64,000 nt of DNA from Aphodosoma sp045658305. GTDB lineage: Bacteria > Bacteroidota > Bacteroidia > Bacteroidales > Paludibacteraceae. Under the pieces are notes generated by a model. It searched no databases. It was not told where the DNA came from and worked only from the letters and a program-made list of their open reading frames with translations. Every line of letters starts with the position of its first letter. Within the stretch, counting starts at the first letter, position 1. The translations under genes were made by a program, and so were the position numbers. The stretch is taken from the NCBI GenBank assembly GCA_045658305.1, contig JAZOUT010000087.1:4327-68326 (forward strand). The letters are read 5' to 3'. Below, piece after piece: positions 49,113-55,839 of the stretch.

Positions 49113-49143
49113 TTGCACAATCAAAATATTTATTATAACTTTG
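49113..49143 (+). promoter_or_regulatory. rpsO promoter
   Basis: TTG at 49113-49115, spacer 20, TAACTTTG at 49136-49143, about 70 bases before the rpsO start. The leader may hold the S15 autoregulation site, not resolved here. Confidence 0.75.
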
Positions 49144-49212
49144 CAATCCGAAAGTGCTTCACGGAGTGAAAGCTCTTAAGTAACTAATTATTAACCAATA
49201 AACTTTATCTGT

Positions 49213-49482
49213 ATGTACTTAGACGCAGAAAAAAAACAAGAAATTTTTGGTAAATACGGTAAATCAACTACTGACACAGGTTCTCCTGAGTCTCAAATTG
49301 CGTTGTTCTCTTTCCGTATCGCTCGTTTGACAGAACACCTTCAATCAAATCGTAAAGATTATAGCACTGAGCGTGCTTTGCGTATGTTGGTAGGTAAACG
49401 TCGTCGTATGCTCGACTACTTGAAACAAGTTGACATCGAACGCTACCGTGCTATCATTAAAGAATTGGGCCTCCGCCGCTAA
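49213..49482 (+). CDS. rpsO: 30S ribosomal protein S15
   Basis: 89 residues, exactly the family length. Binds 16S rRNA at the three-way junction of the central domain and helps bridge to the 50S subunit. Conserved blocks visible: KYGKSTTDTGSPESQIALFS, ARLTEHLQSNRKDYSTERAL, and VGKRRRMLDYLKQVDIERY. Single gene with its own promoter and terminator. Confidence 0.98.
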   Translation: MYLDAEKKQEIFGKYGKSTTDTGSPESQIALFSFRIARLTEHLQSNRKDYSTERALRMLVGKRRRMLDYLKQVDIERYRAIIKELGLRR

Positions 49483-49506
49483 TTCTGAAAAGCACACAGA
49501 AAAAAA

Positions 49507-49534
49507 AAAGAAGCCTCTATTACGAGGCTTCTTT
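49507..49534 (+). terminator. rpsO terminator
   Basis: Stem AAAGAAGCCTC / GAGGCTTCTTT with loop TATTAC, followed by TTTT. Confidence 0.95.
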
Positions 49535-49624
49535 TTTTCATAACCATCTAACACGCCATGCAACTTTACAACCTATCTTAACAAACTAATAAAAACCTTA
49601 AAAAAATCACTTCAACAAATACCA

Positions 49625-50023
49625 ATGAAAAAAATCCACCTATTAATAACAGCAGCAATTATTTGGGGAATACCTGGCATCTCATTAACCATCAAAGGCA
49701 TATCGGCATATCTCGCTCAACAAAAATCTGACCTTTGGTGGCTTTTGCTCATTACTCTTTTCGTATTAACCTCATTCTTCTTCATATTCCGAAAGATAGT
49801 CAATCGCTACTCCGACAGAATAATAAATCTCCCAGAGCGAAACAACCTACTACAAACATTCCCCTTTCGCGGCTGGTTTCTTCTTATATTCATGATGGGT
49901 TTAGGCATATCACTCAAATATATACCAAACATTCCTCTTGCTTTCACCGCTTGCTTCTATTCTGGATTAGGACCAATGTTAATTCTATCAGCAATAAAAT
50001 TTCTTACATACACAAAAAAATAG
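49625..50023 (+). CDS. Small inner membrane protein of unknown function
   Basis: 132 residues with four hydrophobic helices: LLITAAIIWGIPGISLTIKGI, LWWLLLITLFVLTSFFFIF, GWFLLIFMMGLGISL, and AFTACFYSGLGPMLILSAI. A charged loop (RKIVNRYSDRIINLPERNN) joins helices two and three. No family recognised with certainty. It ends in a terminator that overlaps the stop codon. Confidence 0.75.
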   Translation: MKKIHLLITAAIIWGIPGISLTIKGISAYLAQQKSDLWWLLLITLFVLTSFFFIFRKIVNRYSDRIINLPERNNLLQTFPFRGWFLLIFMMGLGISLKYIPNIPLAFTACFYSGLGPMLILSAIKFLTYTKK

Positions 50024-50050
50024 AGATGCCAACATTACGCATCTCTATTT
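50018..50050 (+). terminator. Terminator overlapping the stop codon
   Basis: Perfect 12-bp stem AAATAGAGATGC / GCATCTCTATTT with a 9-base loop, then TTTT. Member of the recurring terminator family; the TAG in the stem is the stop codon (50021-50023). Confidence 0.9.
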
Positions 50051-50066
50051 TTTATCATAACCATTA

Positions 50067-50210
50067 AGCGAATAATTCTACATTATGAACCGAAGGTCAT
50101 GAGCCTTTAGGCGAATAATTGTGAATTGTGAACCGAAGGTCATGAGCCGTTAGGCAAATAATTATGCATTATACATTGTGAACCGAAGGTCATGACCGTT
50201 AAGGCGAATA
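50067..50210 (+). repeat. Three tandem copies of a GAACCGAAGGTCATGA repeat
   Basis: A unit of about 43-50 bases: GCGAATAATT, a short TGTGAATTGTG-type run, GAACCGAAGGTCATGA, CCGTTAGG. Three imperfect copies. The module GAACCGAAGGTC recurs inverted at 53568-53579. Confidence 0.85.
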
Positions 50211-50211
50211 A

Positions 50212-50277
50212 TTGTGAATTGTGCATTGTGCATTATGCATTGTGCATTGTGAATTGTGAATTGTGAATTGTGCATTA
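50212..50277 (+). repeat. GTGCATTGT-family repeat, intergenic array
   Basis: Tandem TGTGAATTG / TGTGCATTG / ATGCATTG units directly after the three GAACCGAAGGTC copies and ending a few bases before the polA stop. Confidence 0.9.
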
Positions 50278-50278
50278 A

Positions 50279-53260
50279 CTAATGCGCCTCAAGCCAATTC
50301 GACCCCACACCAATATCCACTCGCAATGGCACCGACAATTTCACGGCTCCTTCCATCTCTTCGCGCACCAATGCCTTCACTCTTTCCACCTCATCAAGCG
50401 GAACGTTAAAGTTCAATTCGTCGTGCACTTGCAATAGCATCTCTGCCTTCAATCCCTCGCGCTTTAATCTATCGGCTATCTTCACCATTGCTATCTTTAT
50501 AATATCTGCCGCCGTGCCTTGTATTGGCGCATTCACAGCATTGCGCTCGGCATATCCTCTCACATTTGCGTTCCGTGAATTTATATCTGGCAAATATCTC
50601 CTGCGGTGCAACATCGTCTCTACATACCCATCTCTACGCGCATTCTCTATCGTTGTGTCAATATAATCTTTCACACCTGGGAAGCTCATAAAGTATCCAT
50701 CTATCAACTCCTTAGCCTCAGCACGCGATATACCCAATCTCTCCGACAACCCAAAAATAGAGATACCATATATAATGCCAAAATTCGCAGTCTTAGCCTT
50801 CCTACGCATATCGCTCGTCACCTCCTCAATCGGCACTTTATAGATATTTGCTGCCGTTGCCGCGTGAATGTCATGGTCGGCATTGAACGCCGCCAACATA
50901 TTCTCATCTTGCGACAAATGCGCCATCAATCTTAGCTCTACTTGCGAGTAGTCGGCCGACATAAACACGTGCCCTTCAGATGCTATGAATGCCTTGCGTA
51001 TCTCTTTGCCTTGCTCATCGCGAATAGGTATATTCTGCAAGTTTGGGTTCGACGACGACAATCGTCCCGTAGCCGTAACGGTTTGGTTAAACGATGTATG
51101 CACTCTGCCTGTCCGCCCATTTATCAATTTTGGCAATGCATCTATATAGGTGCTGAGCAACTTCTTCACTCCCCTATATTCCAATATCTCGCCCACCACT
51201 GGGTGTTTCGCTCTCAATCCCTCCAATGTCTCCTCGTCCGTAACATATTGTCCACTTTTTGTTTTCTTAGCTTTATCGCTTATTTTCAACACATCAAACA
51301 ACAATTCTCCCACCTGTTTAGGCGAACTAATATTTAGGTTCGAGCCCGATATTTCACGTATATGACGCTCTATGCGCTGCATTTCGGCTGTCATCACGCC
51401 CGACGATTGCGCCAATGCAAAGTCGTCTATTATCACCCCCGTGCGCTCCATCTCTGCCAACACTCTCACGAGTGGCATCTCCACTTCATAAAACAATCTC
51501 GCCAAACTTCCATTGTCCCCACTATTGTCCCCCTGTCTTAGGGGGACGAGCGTAGCGGAGGGGGTCAAACCCACAGGGGGCAAACTCACGGGGGTCAAAC
51601 CCTCGGGGGTCAAACTCAATTGTGGCTCCAACACACCCCTCAATCGCAACGTAATATCAGCATCCTCTGCCGCATAATTGGTTATCTTATCCAACGGCAC
51701 ATCGCGCATCGACCCCTGATTCTTTCCCTTCGCGCCTATCAACTCATCGATATGTATTGTCTTATATTTCAACAATATCTCTGCCAAGTAGTCCATACTA
51801 TGACGCAACTCTGGTTGCAACAAATAGTGCGCTATCATCGTGTCAAATAGTTGTCCTTTCAACTCAACACCATAATTTGCCAGCACCATCAAGTCGTATT
51901 TAATGTTATGCCCCGTCTTCTCAATCGCCTCATTCTCAAATACTGCGCGAAACAAATCTACCGTCTTTTGAGCCTCTGCCCTATCCTCACTCACCGGCAC
52001 ATAATATGCTGTAGGCAATTGTGAGTTCTCCGACAAGTCCGACAGGTCTGACCCGTCCAACAAATCCGAATTGTGCATTGTGCATTGTACATTGTGCATT
52101 GCAAAAGAAAATCCCACCAACTCCGCATCCAACACATCCAACGACGTAGTCTCTGTGTCGAACGCAAACATCTTCACCCCCATCAACATCTCCACCAACT
52201 CCCTCTGCTTCTCCTCCGTATCCACACACACATAATTCACCTTCTCAACATCAAAACTCGCAAACTTCACCTCCTCATTCTCAATTCTCAATTCTCCATT
52301 CTCAATTCTCAATTCCTCATTCCTAATTCCTAACTCCTCATTATCAAAAAGCGACCCCATCCCCGAATTATCCTTCACTCCTAACTCCTCATTCCTAATT
52401 CCTAATTTCTTAATGTGGCTCCTAAACTCCAACTCCTCATAGATTTCCACCAACGCCTTCACATCTGGCTCCTCTATCACAAATCGCGCCTCATCAAACT
52501 CTACAGGCGCATCGGTCTTTATCGTAGCCAAGAATTTCGAGAACCTAATCTGCTCCACATTTGCCTCCACCTTCGCCCTTAGCGCACCTTTTATTTCATC
52601 CGTATGCGACAACATATTGTCTATACCGCCAAATTGTTGCAACAACTTCACCGCTGTCTTCTCTCCCACGCCTGGGCAACCAGGTATGTTGTCCGACGCA
52701 TCACCCATCAATCCCAACAAATCAATCACTTGCGCAGTCGATTCCAACCCCCATTTCTCCAACACCTCTGCCACGCCGAGCGTATCAAATCCCGACCCGC
52801 CAAATCGTGGTTTATAGATTTTAATATTCTCTGTCACCAACTGCCCATAATCCTTATCAGGCGTCATCATCAACACCTCAAAACCCTCCTTCTCAGCCAA
52901 CCCTGCCAACGTACCAATCACATCATCTGCCTCATAGCCCGGCACCTCAATCACCGGTATTCTATATGCCTCCACTATCTGCTTGATGATAGGCACCGCC
53001 TTACGAATATCCTCTGGCGTAGCCTCACGATTTGCCTTATACTCCTCGTATGCCTCATGCCTGAATGTCGGACCCGACGGGTCGAACACCACTGCCAAAT
53101 GCGAAGGCTTCTCCCGTGTCAACACATCCTCCAGCGTATTCACAAAACCAAATATCGCCGACGTATTCATCCCCTTCGAATTAATCCTCGGCATACGCAT
53201 AAATGCATAATAAGCCCTATAAATCAACGCATAAGCATCAAGCAAAAACAATCTTTTCAT
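50279..53260 (-). CDS. polA: DNA polymerase I carrying three in-frame repeat insertions
   Basis: 993 residues, about 65 longer than usual. Gap filling, Okazaki-fragment maturation and repair. Domains: 5'-nuclease (1-285; VVFDPSGPTFRHEAYEEYKA, GYEADDVIGTLA, GDASDNIPGCPGVGEKTA); 3'-5' exonuclease (about 332-500) with FAFDTETTSLD (365-375) and GHNIKYDLMVL (450-460); polymerase (about 590-993) with DYSQVELRLMAHL (770-782), RRKAKTANFGIIYG (819-832) and LLQVHDELNF (942-951). The exonuclease aspartate and glutamate are present, so proofreading is probably active. Insertions lie at about residues 286-330 (RNEELGIRNEELRIENG type), 387-417 (MHNVQCTMHN plus DGSDLSDLSE) and 548-585 (LTPEGLTPVSLPPVGLTP). 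Each is encoded by a different short-unit repeat and sits at a domain linker or loop. Confidence 0.97.
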   Translation of the reverse strand: MKRLFLLDAYALIYRAYYAFMRMPRINSKGMNTSAIFGFVNTLEDVLTREKPSHLAVVFDPSGPTFRHEAYEEYKANREATPEDIRKAVPIIKQIVEAYRIPVIEVPGYEADDVIGTLAGLAEKEGFEVLMMTPDKDYGQLVTENIKIYKPRFGGSGFDTLGVAEVLEKWGLESTAQVIDLLGLMGDASDNIPGCPGVGEKTAVKLLQQFGGIDNMLSHTDEIKGALRAKVEANVEQIRFSKFLATIKTDAPVEFDEARFVIEEPDVKALVEIYEELEFRSHIKKLGIRNEELGVKDNSGMGSLFDNEELGIRNEELRIENGELRIENEEVKFASFDVEKVNYVCVDTEEKQRELVEMLMGVKMFAFDTETTSLDVLDAELVGFSFAMHNVQCTMHNSDLLDGSDLSDLSENSQLPTAYYVPVSEDRAEAQKTVDLFRAVFENEAIEKTGHNIKYDLMVLANYGVELKGQLFDTMIAHYLLQPELRHSMDYLAEILLKYKTIHIDELIGAKGKNQGSMRDVPLDKITNYAAEDADITLRLRGVLEPQLSLTPEGLTPVSLPPVGLTPSATLVPLRQGDNSGDNGSLARLFYEVEMPLVRVLAEMERTGVIIDDFALAQSSGVMTAEMQRIERHIREISGSNLNISSPKQVGELLFDVLKISDKAKKTKSGQYVTDEETLEGLRAKHPVVGEILEYRGVKKLLSTYIDALPKLINGRTGRVHTSFNQTVTATGRLSSSNPNLQNIPIRDEQGKEIRKAFIASEGHVFMSADYSQVELRLMAHLSQDENMLAAFNADHDIHAATAANIYKVPIEEVTSDMRRKAKTANFGIIYGISIFGLSERLGISRAEAKELIDGYFMSFPGVKDYIDTTIENARRDGYVETMLHRRRYLPDINSRNANVRGYAERNAVNAPIQGTAADIIKIAMVKIADRLKREGLKAEMLLQVHDELNFNVPLDEVERVKALVREEMEGAVKLSVPLRVDIGVGSNWLEAH
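51506..51619 (+). repeat. In-frame repeat insertion 3 in polA (GGGGGTCAAAC family)
   Basis: Four units of GGGGGTCAAAC/GGGGGCAAAC plus a GTCCCCC-GGGGGAC hairpin and GACGAGCGTAGCGGAG. It encodes residues of about 548-585 between the exonuclease and polymerase domains. Confidence 0.85.
52010..52102 (+). repeat. In-frame repeat insertion 2 in polA (GTGCATTGT and CCGACAAGT families)
   Basis: A run of CCGACAAGTCCGACAGGTCT units (52030-52067) directly followed by AATTGTGCATTGTGCATTGT and related units (52068-52102). It falls between two strands of the exonuclease domain, after GFSFA and before AYYVPVS. Confidence 0.9.
52271..52405 (+). repeat. In-frame repeat insertion 1 in polA (AATTCTCA / CTAATTCCT family)
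   Basis: Tandem units such as CTCAATTCTCAATTCTCCAT and CTCCTCATTCCTAATTCCTA on the plus strand, read as RNEELRIENGELRIENEE. It lies at the junction of the 5'-nuclease and exonuclease domains. Confidence 0.9.
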
Positions 53261-53408
53261 AATTCAAATATTTAATATCTTAATAAAAATCAACAACCAT
53301 TATTGACCATCGACTATCGACGATTGTCCATCAACATTTCAACCACAAAATTAACAAAAAAAATCCAAACAACCATCACATTCCCACAAAAAATCCACAC
53401 ATAACAAA

Positions 53409-53494
53409 CCAGTGCAACCAGTGCAAGCAGTGCAACCCCCAAAAAACTGAAAATGCACCTTGCACACCTTGCACTACTTGCACTACTTGCACTC
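53409..53494. repeat. Inverted 9-10-bp minisatellite (CAGTGCAAG / CTTGCACTA)
   Basis: Plus-strand CCAGTGCAA-type units at 53409-53437 are mirrored by CTTGCACAC/CTTGCACTA units at 53458-53494, giving a potential long imperfect stem. Confidence 0.8.
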
Positions 53495-53806
53495 CCAATC
53501 ATGAGCGAAGCGAATAACTCTTAATTAACACAACGCCGCATGGCAATTTTATCGCCAAAGGCACAAAGACCTTCGGTTCTTAATTCTTAATTGTTAATTA
53601 TTAATTCCCCCCCACTCATAGTGTGTACTACCCCACAGCAACCCTCAAGCAACCTGCAAGCAAGCAAACAGTCAAGGAGAGAACGCAAACACACACTCAC
53701 AGTATGTGTTTTGCTGAGCGACGCAGACTGTTCACGACCGAAGGGAGTAAACCGTCAAAAAGCGAACGCAAAAATACACAACGAGAGTGTGTATTCCGCA
53801 GTGTAG

Positions 53807-53827
53807 GGACACTCGGTTCGAGTGTCC
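53807..53827. repeat. Perfect hairpin GGACACTCG-GTT-CGAGTGTCC
   Basis: A 9-bp perfect stem with a 3-base loop, followed by a smaller one CAACC-GACA-GGTTG (53831-53844). No T-run follows on the plus strand, so it is not a typical terminator there. Confidence 0.8.
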
Positions 53828-53909
53828 TCTCAACCGACAGGTTGAAAAAAACATAATCATTTGTCTCTAACGAAACATCGGACGCACGAACCGAGCATCC
53901 CTGCTAATA

Positions 53910-53941
53910 AGATACATCCCTCACGATGTATCTCTTTTTTT
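53910..53941 (+). terminator. Plus-strand terminator with no recognised upstream gene
   Basis: Stem AGATACATC / GATGTATCT with loop CCTCAC, followed by C and seven T. polA runs away from it, so either it insulates the hydrogenase promoters or it ends an unrecognised plus-strand RNA. Confidence 0.85.
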
Positions 53942-54015
53942 AATGAGTAAACAACATTAAACAATCATTTCTATCTTAAACAATCACAAACCGTCAGTGC
54001 CCCAGCAAAATATCG

Positions 54016-54023
54016 TAACTTTG
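54016..54023 (+). promoter_or_regulatory. Upstream hydrogenase promoter (-7 box)
   Basis: TAACTTTG without a clear TTG at the right distance. First of two candidate promoters for the hydrogenase gene. Confidence 0.45.
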
Positions 54024-54099
54024 CACCGCATTTCATCACCCAACATAGCACTCCACAACACCCATCATCACATTAATCAAAAAAACATAAAAAAACTTA

Positions 54100-54129
54100 T
54101 TGCCAATTACAAAAAAATCACTACCTTTG
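54100..54129 (+). promoter_or_regulatory. Main hydrogenase promoter
   Basis: TTG at 54100-54102, spacer 19, TACCTTTG at 54122-54129; the leader to the start codon is about 85 bases. Confidence 0.75.
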
Positions 54130-54220
54130 TACCTTGAAAAATTATACACAAAAAAACTTCATCAAAGTGAGATAAAAAGCTCACTAATAACTAGTAACTA
54201 GTAACTAATCACTAAATATT

Positions 54221-55681
54221 ATGGCTTTTACTAACAATGTAATGATTGTTCGCCATGGTCTTTTGGCGAAACTCGTAAAACTTTGGAAAGAAGACAAACT
54301 CGTTGAAGAAATCGACGAGCTCCCTATCCAGCTCTCTCCACGTCAATCTAAAGTTCGTGGCCGTTGCTGTATTCACAAAGAACGCGCAGTGTGGAAATAC
54401 AAAACTTTCCCTCTCCTCGGCTTCGATATGTCTGACGAAGTGAGCGAAAACACTCCACTCTCTCACTATGCTAAAGAAGCTCTTGCTCGCCAAGAACGCA
54501 CTAAAAAGAACATCATGTGCGTGATGGACGAAGCTTGCTCTTCTTGCGTTCAAACTAACTACGAAATCTCTAACCTCTGCCGTGGTTGCGTTGCTCGTAG
54601 TTGTTATATGAACTGCCCTAAAAACGCAATTCACTTCAAATCTAATGGTCAAGCCGAAATCGACCACGATGTTTGTATCTCTTGCGGTATCTGTCACCAA
54701 AGCTGTCCTTACCACGCTATCATCTACGTGCCAGTGCCTTGCGAAGAAGCTTGCCCTGTAAAAGCTATCACTAAAGACGAACATGGCGTAGAGCACATCG
54801 ACGAAAACAAATGTATCTATTGCGGTAAATGCGTCAACGCTTGCCCATTCGGTGCTATCTTCGAAATATCTCAAGTATTCGACATCCTCGAAACTATCAA
54901 AAACCCTAACAAAAAAATCGTGGCAATGGTAGCTCCTGCTATCCTTTCACAATTCAACACTACTCTCGAACACCTCTACGGCGCACTCAAAGAAATCGGC
55001 TTCGACGACGTTATCGAAGTTGCCCTCGGTGCTGACGAAACTACTCGTCGCGAAAGCCACGAGCTCATCGAGAAACTCGAAGAAGGTCAACCATTCATGA
55101 CTACTTCATGCTGCCCTTCTTACATCCAACTCGTAAAGAAACACATCCCAGAAATGGAAAAATATGTTTCTACTACTCTCTCTCCAATGCGCTACACTGC
55201 CGAAATTGCTAAAGAAAAATATCCTGACTGCAAAACAGTATTCATCGGCCCATGTATCGCTAAACGTAAAGAGGCTGAATATAGCGAAAACGTTGACTTC
55301 GTAATGACTTTCGAAGAACTTGGCTCAATCCTCGACGGTATGGAAATCAACCTCGAACAAGTTGCTCCATTCCAAATCGACAAAGAAGCTTACCTCTCTT
55401 CTCATGGTTATGGTTCTACAGGCGGTGTAACTAAAGCTGTTGTTGAACACCTCGGTGGTCCAGAAGTTAACGCTCTTCTCCTCAGCAACCTCAACAAGAA
55501 AAACATCGGTCTCCTCCGTGCATACGCTAAATCTGGCAAATGCCCTAACCAATTCATCGAAGTTATGGCTTGCGAAAACGGCTGTATCAGCGGTCCTGTG
55601 ACTCGTATTGACAAAGCTACTGCAGCTAAAGTCTATACAAAAGAATTAGCTAAAATGGCAACTCAACGAGAGCAAAAATAA
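54221..55681 (+). CDS. [FeFe] hydrogenase, single-subunit ferredoxin-type
   Basis: 486 residues. Reduces protons to H2, or the reverse, with electrons from ferredoxin, in the cytoplasm. N-terminal cysteines (CRGCVARSCYMNCP, 120-133) are followed by two [4Fe-4S] ferredoxin sites (CISCGICHQSCP 152-163; CIYCGKCVNACP 198-209). The H-cluster domain has L1 TTSCCPSY (294-301), L2 FIGPCIAKRKEAE (341-353) and L3 VMACENGCISGP (448-459), which supply the four cysteines. L1 ends in Tyr rather than the common Trp, and L2 has Gly instead of Met before Pro; with the short length this matches the group B type common in gut Bacteroidales (family knowledge, group assignment moderately sure). The H-cluster maturation genes hydEFG are not in the window. 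Own promoters and terminator. Confidence 0.93.
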   Translation: MAFTNNVMIVRHGLLAKLVKLWKEDKLVEEIDELPIQLSPRQSKVRGRCCIHKERAVWKYKTFPLLGFDMSDEVSENTPLSHYAKEALARQERTKKNIMCVMDEACSSCVQTNYEISNLCRGCVARSCYMNCPKNAIHFKSNGQAEIDHDVCISCGICHQSCPYHAIIYVPVPCEEACPVKAITKDEHGVEHIDENKCIYCGKCVNACPFGAIFEISQVFDILETIKNPNKKIVAMVAPAILSQFNTTLEHLYGALKEIGFDDVIEVALGADETTRRESHELIEKLEEGQPFMTTSCCPSYIQLVKKHIPEMEKYVSTTLSPMRYTAEIAKEKYPDCKTVFIGPCIAKRKEAEYSENVDFVMTFEELGSILDGMEINLEQVAPFQIDKEAYLSSHGYGSTGGVTKAVVEHLGGPEVNALLLSNLNKKNIGLLRAYAKSGKCPNQFIEVMACENGCISGPVTRIDKATAAKVYTKELAKMATQREQK

Positions 55682-55702
55682 AATCATACAGATTACATAA
55701 AC

Positions 55703-55740
55703 AAAAAAGAGTGTGTTAGTTTTTTAACACACTCTTTTTT
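55703..55740 (+). terminator. Hydrogenase terminator
   Basis: Perfect 16-bp stem (AAAAAAGAGTGTGTTA with its complement) and a 6-base loop, ending in a T-run. Confidence 0.95.
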
Positions 55741-55790
55741 TATAAAAAAAACAAAAACTGCTCTACCCACACTCGCCCTATATAACAAAA

Positions 55791-55816
55791 AGGCTGTAAA
55801 AAAATCTTTACAGCCT
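55791..55816 (-). terminator. Terminator of the TonB receptor gene
   Basis: 10-bp stem AGGCTGTAAA / TTTACAGCCT, 6-base loop, followed on the minus strand by TTTTGTTATA. Confidence 0.8.
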
Positions 55817-55839
55817 ATATCATAAACATTTACAAATCA

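Larger units (their letters stand above)
53261..54220. other. Large repeat- and hairpin-rich intergenic region
   Basis: 960 bases between divergent polA and hydrogenase genes, no credible protein gene. Contents: a possible polA -7 box TAATTTTG (minus, 53346-53353); an inverted minisatellite CAGTGCAAG / CTTGCACTA (53409-53494); TTAATTCTTAATTG units (53577-53606); three related hairpins of the ACACACTC...GTGTGT type (53614-53630, 53687-53712, 53772-53797); further hairpins (53807-53844); a plus-strand terminator (53910-53941); and two hydrogenase promoters. Confidence 0.65.

Noticed and set aside
52271..52405. Functional coiled coil in PolA
   Set aside because: The RNEELRIENGE pattern would score as coiled coil, but it is the translation of a tandem DNA repeat.
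53591..53856. Short plus-strand proteins in the polA-hydrogenase gap
   Set aside because: Overlapping frames of low complexity in a hairpin-rich region, without a promoter or recognisable domain.
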